33,582 bases of DNA from Promethearchaeota archaeon (GTDB lineage Archaea; Asgardarchaeota; Lokiarchaeia; Sigyniarchaeales; SOKP01), in contig JAFGGO010000188.1 of assembly GCA_016930515.1 (NCBI GenBank), forward strand, positions 1 to 33,582, given 5' to 3'. Below the pieces are notes generated by a model. It ran no database searches and had not been told where the DNA came from. It worked only from the letters and a program-made list of their open reading frames with translations. Below are positions 24,952 to 32,614 of this stretch, in pieces. Each line of letters opens with the position of its first letter. Position 1 is the first letter of the stretch. The translations under genes were made by a program, and so were the position numbers.

Positions 24952-26859
24952 ATGAACAAAATAGAAAGAAAGTTCCAGAGAAAAAAGATCAAGAGATTAA
25001 AAGGAAAACAAATAAAAACAGGAATTTTATTAATTTTATTTCTTGTATTTCCATTAATAATGACTATTAATCTAGTGCTTGAAATTAATTTCATTGATTC
25101 AGAGAAAATTGAAAACCTTTATCTGAAAAATTCTTTAAGCGTAGCATGGGAAGACGATGGTACATTAATCCATTCTACGACGGAAATTATCTATGATTAC
25201 CAAATGATAACTGATGGTGAAGGTGGTGTGATCATCTCTTGGGCTGACGATAGGAGTAGTGATATCGATATTTATGCTCAAAAGATCAATTCTGAGGGTC
25301 AAATACAATGGGAAGCAAACGGTACGGTCGTGTGTAATGTATCGGGAATTCAATTCAAACCACAAATAGTTAGTGACGGTGAAGGCGGTGCAATAGTGAT
25401 CTGGGAACATTGGGGCACATATTATAAGGATCTTTACGCTCAAAGAATCAATTCCATTGGACAACTTCAATGGAACATTAATGGGGTTCCGATTTGCACT
25501 GCGTATAACAACCAAAGGAATCATCAAGTCATTAGCAATGGCCAAGGTGGTGCAATCATTGTCTGGGAGGACGAAAGAACAGGGGATTATAATTACGACA
25601 TTTACGCTCAATGCATAAATTCGACGGGTTATTTACAATGGATCTCTGATTGTGCTGTTTGTACCTCAGAAAACATACAAAAAAACCCATGCTTATCTTG
25701 CGATGGCGAAGGTGGTGCCGTGATTGTTTGGCAAGATAATCGGAGCCAGAACGGATTTGACATTTACGCACAACGGATAAATCTTGAAGGACTTGCTCAA
25801 TGGATTCCAAACGGAGTCGTTATTTGCAGCGATTTAGGAACGCAAGGAGAAATTCAAATCACCAATATTAGCTCGGAAGGCGTTGCGATCGCGTGGAGCG
25901 ACGATAGAAACGGAAACCTTGATATATACGCACAATTCGTTAACATGTCTGGAATCTCACAATGGTCCGAAAACGGCACGATTGTTTGTAACGCGCAAGA
26001 AGATCAAATTTCTCCACAAATCTGTAGTGATGGTTCTGGGGGCGCAATTATGACTTGGGAAGATTATAGAACTCCCTACGATGCTTACGAGTGGAGCAAC
26101 ATTTACGCCCAGAAAATGGATTCTAATGGCAACGCGCAATGGACTCCGAACGGTTTTACCGTATGTAATAACATTATGCCTCAATTACGCCCCAAGATCG
26201 TTAGCGACGGCTCTGGAGGCGCAATTATAGCTTGGGAAGATATGAGACGCGGAACTCACGCTATTTACGCCCAGTGGGTAAATTCATCAGGTTATTCAAA
26301 ATGGGTCAGTAACGGCACGAATATATGTGGAACATATACCATTCAATATAATATACAACTTGTTAGCGACGGTTCTGGTGGGGCGATCATAGCGTTGCAG
26401 GGAGCAGAAGATGCTTGGAGTTACTTCATTGCTCAACGGAAACGACCAAACGACGCTCCTTCAGTTAAAATCCATCCCGAAGATTTCATCGTTTCCACTA
26501 AATACCCCAGTACGATTATTTGGTCTTTAACCGATGATTCTGGTTTAGGAGAATATCGAGTGATCGCAAATGACTCTTCGGGAAATTATAACACGAAAGT
26601 AGACTGGACTATTTGGAGGAACGATGAGTATCTCTACGTTTATCCCGAAAATTTAGCTTTAGGCGTTTTTAATTTTACGATAGAATATCGCGACAATGAT
26701 GGAGAGTTTGGTCAACCAGACACGGTTATAATAACAGTAACTTACAATGTTACAAGACCGATACCTGGATATGATTCGACGATCACTATTTTTGTATTAA
26801 TTATTTCAGTTTTATCAATTGTTATCATATTCATTCAAAAAGAACAACTCAAGTATTAG
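24952..26859 (+). CDS. Surface protein 5: eight-repeat propeller plus Ig-like domain and anchor
   Basis: The 635-aa product has a basic N-terminus and a signal or anchor helix (GILLILFLVFPLIMTINLV). Eight repeats follow (for example TDGEGGVIISWADDRSSDID and SDGSGGAIIAWEDMR); the last has lost its Trp (IIALQG). An Ig- or cadherin-like domain follows (IIWSLTDDSGLGEYRVIAND, GVFNFTIEYRDNDGEFGQPD), homologous to that of surface protein 3. The end is RPIPGYDSTITIF, a hydrophobic helix and KEQLKY. It lies between repeats J and K. An extracellular location is inferred. Confidence 0.85.
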   Translation: MNKIERKFQRKKIKRLKGKQIKTGILLILFLVFPLIMTINLVLEINFIDSEKIENLYLKNSLSVAWEDDGTLIHSTTEIIYDYQMITDGEGGVIISWADDRSSDIDIYAQKINSEGQIQWEANGTVVCNVSGIQFKPQIVSDGEGGAIVIWEHWGTYYKDLYAQRINSIGQLQWNINGVPICTAYNNQRNHQVISNGQGGAIIVWEDERTGDYNYDIYAQCINSTGYLQWISDCAVCTSENIQKNPCLSCDGEGGAVIVWQDNRSQNGFDIYAQRINLEGLAQWIPNGVVICSDLGTQGEIQITNISSEGVAIAWSDDRNGNLDIYAQFVNMSGISQWSENGTIVCNAQEDQISPQICSDGSGGAIMTWEDYRTPYDAYEWSNIYAQKMDSNGNAQWTPNGFTVCNNIMPQLRPKIVSDGSGGAIIAWEDMRRGTHAIYAQWVNSSGYSKWVSNGTNICGTYTIQYNIQLVSDGSGGAIIALQGAEDAWSYFIAQRKRPNDAPSVKIHPEDFIVSTKYPSTIIWSLTDDSGLGEYRVIANDSSGNYNTKVDWTIWRNDEYLYVYPENLALGVFNFTIEYRDNDGEFGQPDTVIITVTYNVTRPIPGYDSTITIFVLIISVLSIVIIFIQKEQLKY

Positions 26860-26915
26860 TGATGAGAAGAATCATTGCGATCTTTTTTTTTTCTTACTAT
26901 TTTTTGGTTAAGGAT

Positions 26916-27000
26916 TAATTTCTGAGTCTTTTGCTTTATGATCTTTCTCCGCTCGACGATCTCTATCCTGTCTTTCCTCAGTAAATCCTCGGGCTTTTCG
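26916..27000 (-). repeat. Dispersed repeat, copy K (3' half only)
   Basis: Only about 85 bp remains: FSEKPEDLLRKDRIEIVERR to IIKQKTQKL. It lies about 30 bp downstream of the ParE gene at 27031, on the same strand but in a different frame. It shares the KDRI variant with copy L, its neighbour. Confidence 0.8.
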
Positions 27001-27030
27001 GAAAAAGAGTTTGAACTTTTTCAGAAAAAG

Positions 27031-27315
27031 TTAAAATCTAACAATTCTACTTCCGTGAACGACAATTAAAATTTCGATAAATTCTTTCCCAATTTCGTAT
27101 ACAATTCTATAATCCTTATGAAAGAATTCTCTTAGCGTTTCTTCATTTTTATCTGGAAACTTGCGTCCCATATATGGAAAGTCTTTTAGTTGTTCTATTT
27201 TTTTAAATATTTCTTTAACAAAATTCTTTGCTCTCTTGGGTGAATCTTTTGAAATATAGGACGAAATATTCTCAAGATCTTCCAAGGCACCGGTTGAAAA
27301 TCTCACTCCAACCAT
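27031..27315 (-). CDS. ParE/RelE-superfamily toxin
   Basis: The 94-aa product has the family pattern VGVRFSTGALEDLENISSYI, KDFPYMGRKFPD, LREFFHKDYRIVYEI and VHGSRIVRF. The frame is intact. ATG 27315 overlaps the antitoxin end by 13 nt. Its biochemical target (ribosome-bound mRNA or gyrase) cannot be told from sequence. Confidence 0.85.
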   Translation of the reverse strand: MVGVRFSTGALEDLENISSYISKDSPKRAKNFVKEIFKKIEQLKDFPYMGRKFPDKNEETLREFFHKDYRIVYEIGKEFIEILIVVHGSRIVRF

Positions 27316-27488
27316 TTTTTCATCCGATCCTTGGCATTTTCAAGGGAGATATGCTGTCCGCTTTCAATTTGTTGTCGTGCTCTATCGATTTTATCGTTAA
27401 GGTATAGTTTATAAGCTATTTCTTCGATACTTAAATCTTCTGGTAATTCCCGAATAAAATCTATCGCAATTTCTTTTGTTGAAGGCAT
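27303..27488 (-). CDS. Antitoxin of ParE/RelE-type module
   Basis: The 61-aa product (KEIAIDFIRELPEDLSIEEI, YKLYLNDKI, C-terminal KDRMKKWLE) is the same family as 21001 and 28024. It is intact, upstream of and overlapping the toxin start. Confidence 0.8.
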   Translation of the reverse strand: MPSTKEIAIDFIRELPEDLSIEEIAYKLYLNDKIDRARQQIESGQHISLENAKDRMKKWLE

Positions 27489-27636
27489 GTGATTTACAAG
27501 GTAGTTTAATAATTAAAATTTTACTCGTTTTTATCAGATTCTTACAATCTTTCTTATAAATTTAGATAATTTAATAAAAAAGGAAATAAAAAATCAGAAA
27601 TTTTTGTTTAAAGGGGGCTGTAATTGAAGCAAATCT

Positions 27637-27736
27637 AGAGTTTCTGCGCTTTCTGGCGCACGATCTTTCTCCGCTCGACGATCCCTATCCTGTCTTTCCT
27701 CAGTAAATCCTCCAATTTCTCGGTATACTCTTCGAG
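27637..27736 (-). repeat. Dispersed repeat, copy L (3' half only)
   Basis: The remnant reads LLEEYTEKLEDLLRKDRIG to KIVRQKAQKL and then a stop. It lies just downstream of the ParE pseudogene and in the same frame, separated by two stop codons. Promoter and start are absent. Confidence 0.8.
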
Positions 27737-27751
27737 TAATGTTTATCCTAT

Positions 27752-28036
27752 TTATAATCTCAGCAAACGACTTCCGTGAAAAACCGAGATAATTTCAACA
27801 AGATCGTCCACGATTCGATATATAATTCTATAGTTTTGAAATAATAATTCGCGAATAAGAGCGTTGTTAAGTTCTGGTACGATCCTTCCAATTTTTGGAA
27901 ATTCTACTAGTTTTTGAACCGAATCGTATAACTTATTGATAAAAATTTTCGCATACGCTGCTGAATCGCGTGCGATGTAATCCTTGATCTCACTTAAATC
28001 TTCAATGGAACGATCTGTCCATTCTAATCAAACCAT
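27752..28036 (-). pseudogene. ParE/RelE-like toxin with TGA at codon 3
   Basis: The start at ATG 28036 is fixed by the 13-nt overlap with the antitoxin, as in the two sister modules. Codon 3 is TGA; thereafter the frame is a complete family member (EWTDRSIEDLSEIKDYIARD, VEFPKIGRIVPE, IRELLFQNYRIIYRI, FHGSRLLRL). The antitoxin ends Phe-Asp in the overlapping frame (TTT GAT), and that spelling is what makes the TGA. No ATG, GTG or TTG start replaces it close by, so the toxin is probably silent. Confidence 0.8.
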
Positions 28037-28209
28037 TTTTCGATTACTTCTTTGGCTTTTTCGTTCGATACTTTCTTTCCCTCGTCTGCGTCTTTTAAAC
28101 CACGAAGTATTTTTTCTCTAGCGTATAAATGATACATGATGTCTTCTACGGAAACATCATCGGGAAGATCCTTTATCATTTGAATAATATTTTCTTTTTC
28201 TGTTGCCAT
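28024..28209 (-). CDS. Antitoxin of ParE/RelE-type module with silenced toxin
   Basis: The 61-aa product starts at ATG 28209 (MATEKENIIQMIKDLPDDVS); a longer frame from 28281 adds a hydrophobic stretch unlike the sister proteins. It has EDIMYHLYAREKI and the C-terminal EKWFD, where its sisters have KWLE or KWLK. The frame is intact. Confidence 0.75.
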   Translation of the reverse strand: MATEKENIIQMIKDLPDDVSVEDIMYHLYAREKILRGLKDADEGKKVSNEKAKEVIEKWFD

Positions 28210-28356
28210 GATACAGTCCTCAAGTAAAATATCAAAATCAAATATAATAAACCTATTGATTTTATATATTATAAAATTCATGTATGAAAAGTCATGCTTC
28301 CTCTTTCAATAAATATGGGAAAAATAAAGCCCATTGCAAAAAATTCAAGAGAAATA

Positions 28357-28609
28357 AATTCTTGCTGTTTCTGGCGTATGATCTTTCTCCGCTCGACCAT
28401 CCCTATCCTGTTCTTTCGCAGCAAATCCTCCAATTTCTCGGTAAACTCCTTGAGCGTCAGGTTCTTGGTTGTCCGTGACCGAGTCGTAGTCGATGCTCAC
28501 TTGATATAACTACCTCAACCAATCTTTAGTAACGCCTTGTAGTACCATCCTACCAAGGCTATTTAAAAAGAATATCGGGTTAACCTATATATGTGATTGC
28601 ATTTCGAAA
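28357..28609 (-). repeat. Dispersed repeat, copy M (complete length, +4 bp variant)
   Basis: The copy is full length with GTG 28500 but has the GTTG insertion, so the N-terminal frame (DNQEPD...) does not reach the intact C-terminal half (LTLKEFTEKLEDLLRK to QKQQEF). The hairpin is CCTTGGTAGG...CTACAAGG as in G. Similarity to A and D continues past the right edge (GGAGTTTTTCAAGATCC). Confidence 0.9.
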
Positions 28610-28689
28610 AGAAGAGAAATAAAGGAGTTTTTCAAGATCCTTTCTAAACGATCAATAAACATGGAGAACTTGGTAAAGAAACGCTTAGA

Positions 28690-28717
28690 TTTATAAGTAT
28701 GCAATGCATATTTGCAT
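28690..28717 (+). promoter_or_regulatory. Promoter and operator of VapBC copy 2
   Basis: A TTTATAAG box (28690-28697) is followed by ATGCAA (28699-28704) inverted against TTGCAT (28712-28717), just before the vapB ATG at 28720. The same sequence precedes VapBC copy 1 with one mismatch (ATGTAA). The position fits VapBC autoregulation. Confidence 0.55.
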
Positions 28718-28719
28718 AT

Positions 28720-28950
28720 ATGAGAACGAGCATAATCATTGACGATTCCATGAAAGACAAGTGGTGGGACATTAAAAAGGAAGCTGCGAGGTTAAACATG
28801 AAAATCAGCGAATATATCGTTTTTTGCCACGAAATTAGGAAGAAAAACGAGACAAAAGACAAGTTACTTGAAATTTTAGGAAATCCTCTCGAGAATGGAG
28901 CGAAAAACATCGACGCCATTGCTGCAAGCAAGAACACGTGGAAAACATGA
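28720..28950 (+). CDS. vapB: VapB ribbon-helix-helix antitoxin, copy 2 (intact)
   Basis: The 76-aa product starts at ATG 28720 (MRTSIIIDDSMKDKWWDIKK), which supplies the RHH beta-strand; the second helix is MKISEYIVFCHE. GTG or ATG codons further upstream lie in the operator. The C-terminus (NIDAIAASKNTWKT) overlaps vapC by ATGA. It is the parent-like copy of the decayed module at 19799. Confidence 0.8.
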   Translation: MRTSIIIDDSMKDKWWDIKKEAARLNMKISEYIVFCHEIRKKNETKDKLLEILGNPLENGAKNIDAIAASKNTWKT

Positions 28951-29354
28951 AAGGAATCGATTCAAACGTCATCATTTATGCCCTTAACAAGGACTTGCCC
29001 GAGCACGAACCTTGCAGGGTCCTCCTCGAAAAAGTAGCCAAGGGACTTGAAACTATTGCCATCCCTGCCGTCGTTTTGATGGAGAGTTACCACGTTCTCG
29101 TGAGAGCGTATAAATTCGCGCCTTCTGAAGTAAAAAAACGCTTGGTTTCTATCATTGAATCCGAAAACATAACCATATTGGGACAGGGATTATCTTCGAT
29201 CTTGCTGGCGTTTGATGTTGCCGAGGATTTCGACACGGGCGGGCGCGATTCGCTCATAGCAGCCTGTCTATTGGAAAACAACATCAAGGAAATTTATTCT
29301 CACGATAGCGATTTTGATAAAATTCGACTAATAAAAAGAATTGATCCTGTCTAA
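28947..29354 (+). CDS. vapC: VapC PIN-domain toxin, copy 2 (intact)
   Basis: The 135-aa product starts at ATG 28947. PIN motifs are MKGIDSNVIIYAL (Asp), VVLMESYHVL (Glu), DTGGRDSLIAACLL and SHDSDFDKI (acidic residues), all present. The pair with 19996-20403 is about 90 percent identical by eye, showing recent duplication of the whole module. A CTGTCTA-AA-TAGACAG hairpin covers its stop codon. Confidence 0.85.
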   Translation: MKGIDSNVIIYALNKDLPEHEPCRVLLEKVAKGLETIAIPAVVLMESYHVLVRAYKFAPSEVKKRLVSIIESENITILGQGLSSILLAFDVAEDFDTGGRDSLIAACLLENNIKEIYSHDSDFDKIRLIKRIDPV

Positions 29355-29364
29355 ATAGACAGTA

Positions 29365-29526
29365 TCATGGGATTAAAGAGGGGGTAAACTCCTGCTGTTC
29401 CTGTCGGATGATCTTCCGTCGCTCGACGATGCCGACCTTGTTCTTTCTCAGCAGGTCCTCGAGCTTTTCGGTGAACTCTTCGAGCGTCAGGTTCTTGTCC
29501 ATGACCGAGTCGTAGTCGATGCTCAC
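29365..29526 (-). CDS. Repeat-encoded small charged peptide, copy N
   Basis: The 53-aa product starts at GTG 29526 behind GAGGTGGT. The module is intact (NLTLEEFTEKLEDLLRKNKV, RQEQQEF) with the tail TPSLIP. Third-position changes such as GAG CTT TTC TCG leave the residues unchanged relative to copy A. Confidence 0.5.
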   Translation of the reverse strand: MSIDYDSVMDKNLTLEEFTEKLEDLLRKNKVGIVERRKIIRQEQQEFTPSLIP

Positions 29527-29636
29527 TTGATTACACCACCTCAACCAATCTTTAGTTACGCCTTGTAGTAGCGTTCTACCAAGGCCATTTAAAAATAACA
29601 TCGGGTTAGCCTTTATATGTGATTGAATTTCGAAAA
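29386..29636 (-). repeat. Dispersed repeat, copy N (complete)
   Basis: This complete copy lies between VapBC copy 2 and the AbrB-PIN module. The hairpin is CCTTGGTAGAAC...CTACAAGG. The coding half is the most GC-rich of all copies. Confidence 0.9.
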
Positions 29637-29785
29637 CGAGTAGTGTTTAATAATATAGGTTTTAAGAAATTTTAGAAACAAAGAACGAATAAACCAATAT
29701 TAAAGAAGAATAGAGGCAAAAGAGATGATTGGTAATATTTATTAAATGTCATTTACATTATTAAAATGACAGAGATTTTTATTAG

Positions 29786-30043
29786 GTGTTTAAAACGACT
29801 GAGAAATTAACGCAGAAAGTATCTTCAAATGGGAGGATAGTAATACCCAAGGAGTGGAGGGATAAATTAGCCATCGATGATACCAATTTAGTTGAAATGG
29901 AATTAAACGACGATAATGTAATTCTAATCAGAAAAAAGCTACACCCTCTCGAAATAGAGGATAACCTATTTGATGGAGTTTCTCCTTTCACGGACGAAGA
30001 ATTGGAAGATGTAAAAAAATCATTATTTCCAACTGAAGATTAA
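29786..30043 (+). CDS. AbrB/MazE-type antitoxin
   Basis: The 85-aa product starts at GTG 29786. It has KLTQKVSSNGRIVIPKEWRD and LVEMELNDDNVILIRKK, the swapped-hairpin AbrB core, followed by an acidic tail (DEELEDVKKSLFPTED) that would bind the toxin. The PIN toxin follows after 15 bp. It is different from the orphan AbrB-type gene at 2068. Confidence 0.85.
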   Translation: MFKTTEKLTQKVSSNGRIVIPKEWRDKLAIDDTNLVEMELNDDNVILIRKKLHPLEIEDNLFDGVSPFTDEELEDVKKSLFPTED

Positions 30044-30058
30044 TTTATTTGAATTAAC

Positions 30059-30463
30059 ATGACAGAAAAAGCAGTAATTGATGCACAAGTCCTCTTTTAT
30101 TTCCATTACAATTATAAGAAAATCCCCATGATGCTTCAGGAACTGAAGAAAAAGGTAATTGAAGGAGAAATAACCGTAATAATTCCCACTATTGCTATTT
30201 CTGAATTGATTTGGAAAATGCGAAGGGCAGGCAAATTAGAAGCAGTTAAAAAAGCCGTAGAGAGATGGGAACAATCTGAAAATGTGATCATCGACAATTT
30301 TGACATGTCGATCGTAAAGTTTATGCTTAAAAACACTAAGAGTCACGAATTACACGATGAAATCATAGCCATGATATGTAAAAAATACGGTACGAGCATC
30401 ATTTATTCTACTGATAAAAAATTTAAAGAAATATTTAATTTGAATCTGAGATCTTGGAAATAG
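30059..30463 (+). CDS. vapC: PIN-domain toxin of the AbrB-PIN module
   Basis: The 134-aa product has EKAVIDAQVLFYF (Asp), PTIAISELIWKM (Glu), HELHDEIIAMI and GTSIIYSTDKKFKEI (acidic residues), the PIN active-site order. The frame is intact. Partnered with an AbrB-type rather than RHH antitoxin, it is a separate VapC lineage from the other two. It lies between repeats N and O. Confidence 0.85.
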   Translation: MTEKAVIDAQVLFYFHYNYKKIPMMLQELKKKVIEGEITVIIPTIAISELIWKMRRAGKLEAVKKAVERWEQSENVIIDNFDMSIVKFMLKNTKSHELHDEIIAMICKKYGTSIIYSTDKKFKEIFNLNLRSWK

Positions 30464-30632
30464 AAATAGTGCAATAAAAGGATAAATCCTTAAATTCCTG
30501 CGTTTTCTGGCGCACGATATTGCGCCGTTTGACGATCCCAATACGGTTCTTGCGGAGTAGATCTTCCAATTTCTCGGCAAACTCTTCGAGCGTCAGGTTC
30601 TTGTCCGTGACCGAGTCGTAGTCGATGCTCAC
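30435..30632 (-). CDS. Repeat-encoded small charged peptide, copy O
   Basis: The 65-aa product starts at GTG 30632. The module is intact with several changes (EEFAEKLEDLL, GIVKRRNIVRQKTQEF). The tail KDLSFYCTISISKISDSN comes from DNA antisense to the end of the PIN gene. Confidence 0.45.
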   Translation of the reverse strand: MSIDYDSVTDKNLTLEEFAEKLEDLLRKNRIGIVKRRNIVRQKTQEFKDLSFYCTISISKISDSN

Positions 30633-30740
30633 TTGATAACACCACCTCAACCAACAAGTAATGACGCCATAATATCAAGTTAAAAGGGCTTTTTAAAAAG
30701 AAGATCGAGTCATCGTATAAATGTGATTGCATTTCGAAAA
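30492..30740 (-). repeat. Dispersed repeat, copy O (complete, hairpin degenerate)
   Basis: The full-length copy precedes propeller gene 6. Unlike other copies its hairpin region is scrambled (GCCATAATATCAAGTTAAAAGG), while TTTAAAAA, Shine-Dalgarno and GTG are kept. Similarity to copy B continues on the right through the next 200 bp, so repeat and propeller cassette may have been duplicated together. Confidence 0.9.
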
Positions 30741-30905
30741 GGATGGAAAGCGAGGAGTTTATCAAGTCAGGTTCTCAATAAATAATAAACAACGAAACTT
30801 GACATGTGAGAATGAACGACGAGGACGAGAAAATGGAAGTAAAACCGAGAAGAACGCTTGGTACAATCGATATATTTAATGGATAGAGAAAGCACAAAAA
30901 CTTTT

Positions 30906-30937
30906 GATTCAGTTTCGTACCATTTACCTTTAAATAT
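30906..30937 (+). promoter_or_regulatory. Shared propeller promoter element, copy 3
   Basis: GATTCAGTTTCGTACCATTT, then ACCTTTAAATA, matches 10718-10760 and 12894-12936. It stands about 60 nt before ATG 30992. The small upstream frame here (30833-30886) is cut short by a stop. Confidence 0.55.
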
Positions 30938-30991
30938 CCATTAAAACTACATAATAACATACCAAAATGTTACAAAAATTTGGAACTAATA

Positions 30992-32614
30992 ATGAATATA
31001 ACAAGAAAAAAAAGAATAATCTTTCAATTTTTAATAGGATTCACTGTTTTATTTTCTATGGGGGTATTTTTTACTATTGGAACGATATATCAAGAAAATA
31101 CAGAAGTAAAAAATAATATAAACGAAATTGATCTCAAAGGATCTAGCATCGTGCCCAACAAGGCTAAAGGAGTCTTGATTTGTAATGCAGAGTTCTTCCA
31201 ATATTATCCAGTGATCGTTTCTGATGAAGATGGAGGAGCAATAATCGCCTGGCACGACGATAGAGAAGATAGATTGGAATACGACATATACGCACAGAGA
31301 ATAAATTCTTCGGGCCATCCACTGTGGAAGACAAACGGTACGGTGATATGCAATCTCCCAGGAGATCAAAACAGAATCCAATTGACTACGGATACTTTAG
31401 GTGGCGCCATAATTACTTGGCAAGATTTTAGGGAGTCTCCTGGTCGCGTTTACATTCAGCGGATAAACTCTTCAGGACATTGCCTTTGGGGTGCCAATGG
31501 AACTATCGTGAGCAATGCATCAGGGAGTCAAAAATATCCAAGATTAATTAGTGACGGAAATGGAGGGGCAATCGTTGTTTGGGAAGACTCTAGAAACGGT
31601 AACGAGGATATATATGTTCAAAAAATAAGCCCTGAAGGTCAATTGCTCTGGGGAGAAAACGGAACTGTCGTGTGCACGAGATCCGAAAAACAGACTTTTC
31701 CAATTATTATTTGCGACGGATCTAATGGTGCTATTATCGTTTGGGACGACGAAAGAAAAGGCGAGAATGACTGCGATATTTACGCACAACGAATAAATTC
31801 ATCAGGTACAGCGTGCTGGATTCTAAATGGAGTTTCGGTGTGCAACGCCTCTGGTAATCAATTTCTTGGTGATGTAATTAACGATAACAGTGGAAACGTG
31901 TATGCTACTTGGGAAGATCAGAGATCTGGCAGAGACATTTACATGCAAAAAATAGATCAAAACGGTTTCCTTCAATGGGATAGCAACGGTTTGGTAATTT
32001 GTAATGCACCTGGGGATCAAGGACATCCCAGCTTGATCTCAGACGGAGATGAGGGTGCAATCCTGATGTGGATCGACGGAAGAGGCGAAAATCTCTATCT
32101 TTGGGACATATACCTTCAAAACGTTAATTCTTCAGGAACTATCCAATGGACCTACAACGGAATTAAGCTTTGTAATTATGTGGGGTATAAATACCGTCCA
32201 GAACTAACAAGTGACGGTAACGGAGGCGCATTTATCACATGGGAGGATCACAGGACGGGTAATGGGAAAATTTACGCCCAGAAAATCAATTCATTAGGAA
32301 TGGAACAATGGAGAACAAATGGAGTGTGTATAGATTCCAAAGGATCCTCACAATCTACTCCAGAACTCGTAAGCGATGGTACAGGAGGAATTATTATCTC
32401 GTGGTGTGGTTCTGGGCCAGGAGCTAATAATATAGACATATACGCCCAGCGCTTGAATTCTGCTGGAACCTTACAATGGATTGATCCTGCCAATTCTGCA
32501 ATTCCCGGATTTGACATGACAATTACAAGTTTAATATTAATGTTTTCAATAATTTCAATCTGCTTGATACTTTTAATCGATAAGAAAAAACAATTTAATT
32601 CATTGAAAACATAA
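30992..32614 (+). CDS. Surface protein 6: eight-repeat propeller with membrane anchor
   Basis: The 540-aa product starts at ATG 30992 (MNITRKKRIIFQFLIGFTVL, a signal peptide); TTG 30980 is the alternative. Eight repeats follow, among them SDEDGGAIIAWHDDRED, SDGNGGAIVVWEDSRNGNED and SDGTGGIIISWCGSG. The end is AIPGFDMTITS, a hydrophobic helix and DKKKQFNSLKT. There is no extra domain, so it is closest in layout to surface proteins 1 and 4, while its upstream DNA is closest to that of gene 2. Confidence 0.85.
   Translation: MNITRKKRIIFQFLIGFTVLFSMGVFFTIGTIYQENTEVKNNINEIDLKGSSIVPNKAKGVLICNAEFFQYYPVIVSDEDGGAIIAWHDDREDRLEYDIYAQRINSSGHPLWKTNGTVICNLPGDQNRIQLTTDTLGGAIITWQDFRESPGRVYIQRINSSGHCLWGANGTIVSNASGSQKYPRLISDGNGGAIVVWEDSRNGNEDIYVQKISPEGQLLWGENGTVVCTRSEKQTFPIIICDGSNGAIIVWDDERKGENDCDIYAQRINSSGTACWILNGVSVCNASGNQFLGDVINDNSGNVYATWEDQRSGRDIYMQKIDQNGFLQWDSNGLVICNAPGDQGHPSLISDGDEGAILMWIDGRGENLYLWDIYLQNVNSSGTIQWTYNGIKLCNYVGYKYRPELTSDGNGGAFITWEDHRTGNGKIYAQKINSLGMEQWRTNGVCIDSKGSSQSTPELVSDGTGGIIISWCGSGPGANNIDIYAQRLNSAGTLQWIDPANSAIPGFDMTITSLILMFSIISICLILLIDKKKQFNSLKT

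Noticed and set aside
25165-25611. Minus-strand open frames inside the propeller genes (for example 148 aa)
   Set aside because: They recur at equivalent places in all paralogues because the repeated plus-strand motif lacks stops in the antisense frame; they have no start signals.
19996-28036. In-frame TGA codons as selenocysteine or another recoding
   Set aside because: The TGA in vapC aligns with a Cys codon in its sister, which first suggested Sec. But PIN toxins are not selenoproteins, the second TGA is codon 3 of a ParE gene, no SECIS-like hairpin is evident, and TGA is used as a normal stop by intact neighbours. Plain loss of function is simpler.
29341-29366. Hairpin at the vapC copy 2 stop as an attachment site
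   Set aside because: A CTGTCTA/TAGACAG hairpin covers the stop, but it is absent from the duplicated copy and other cassette ends, so it is not a shared boundary signal.
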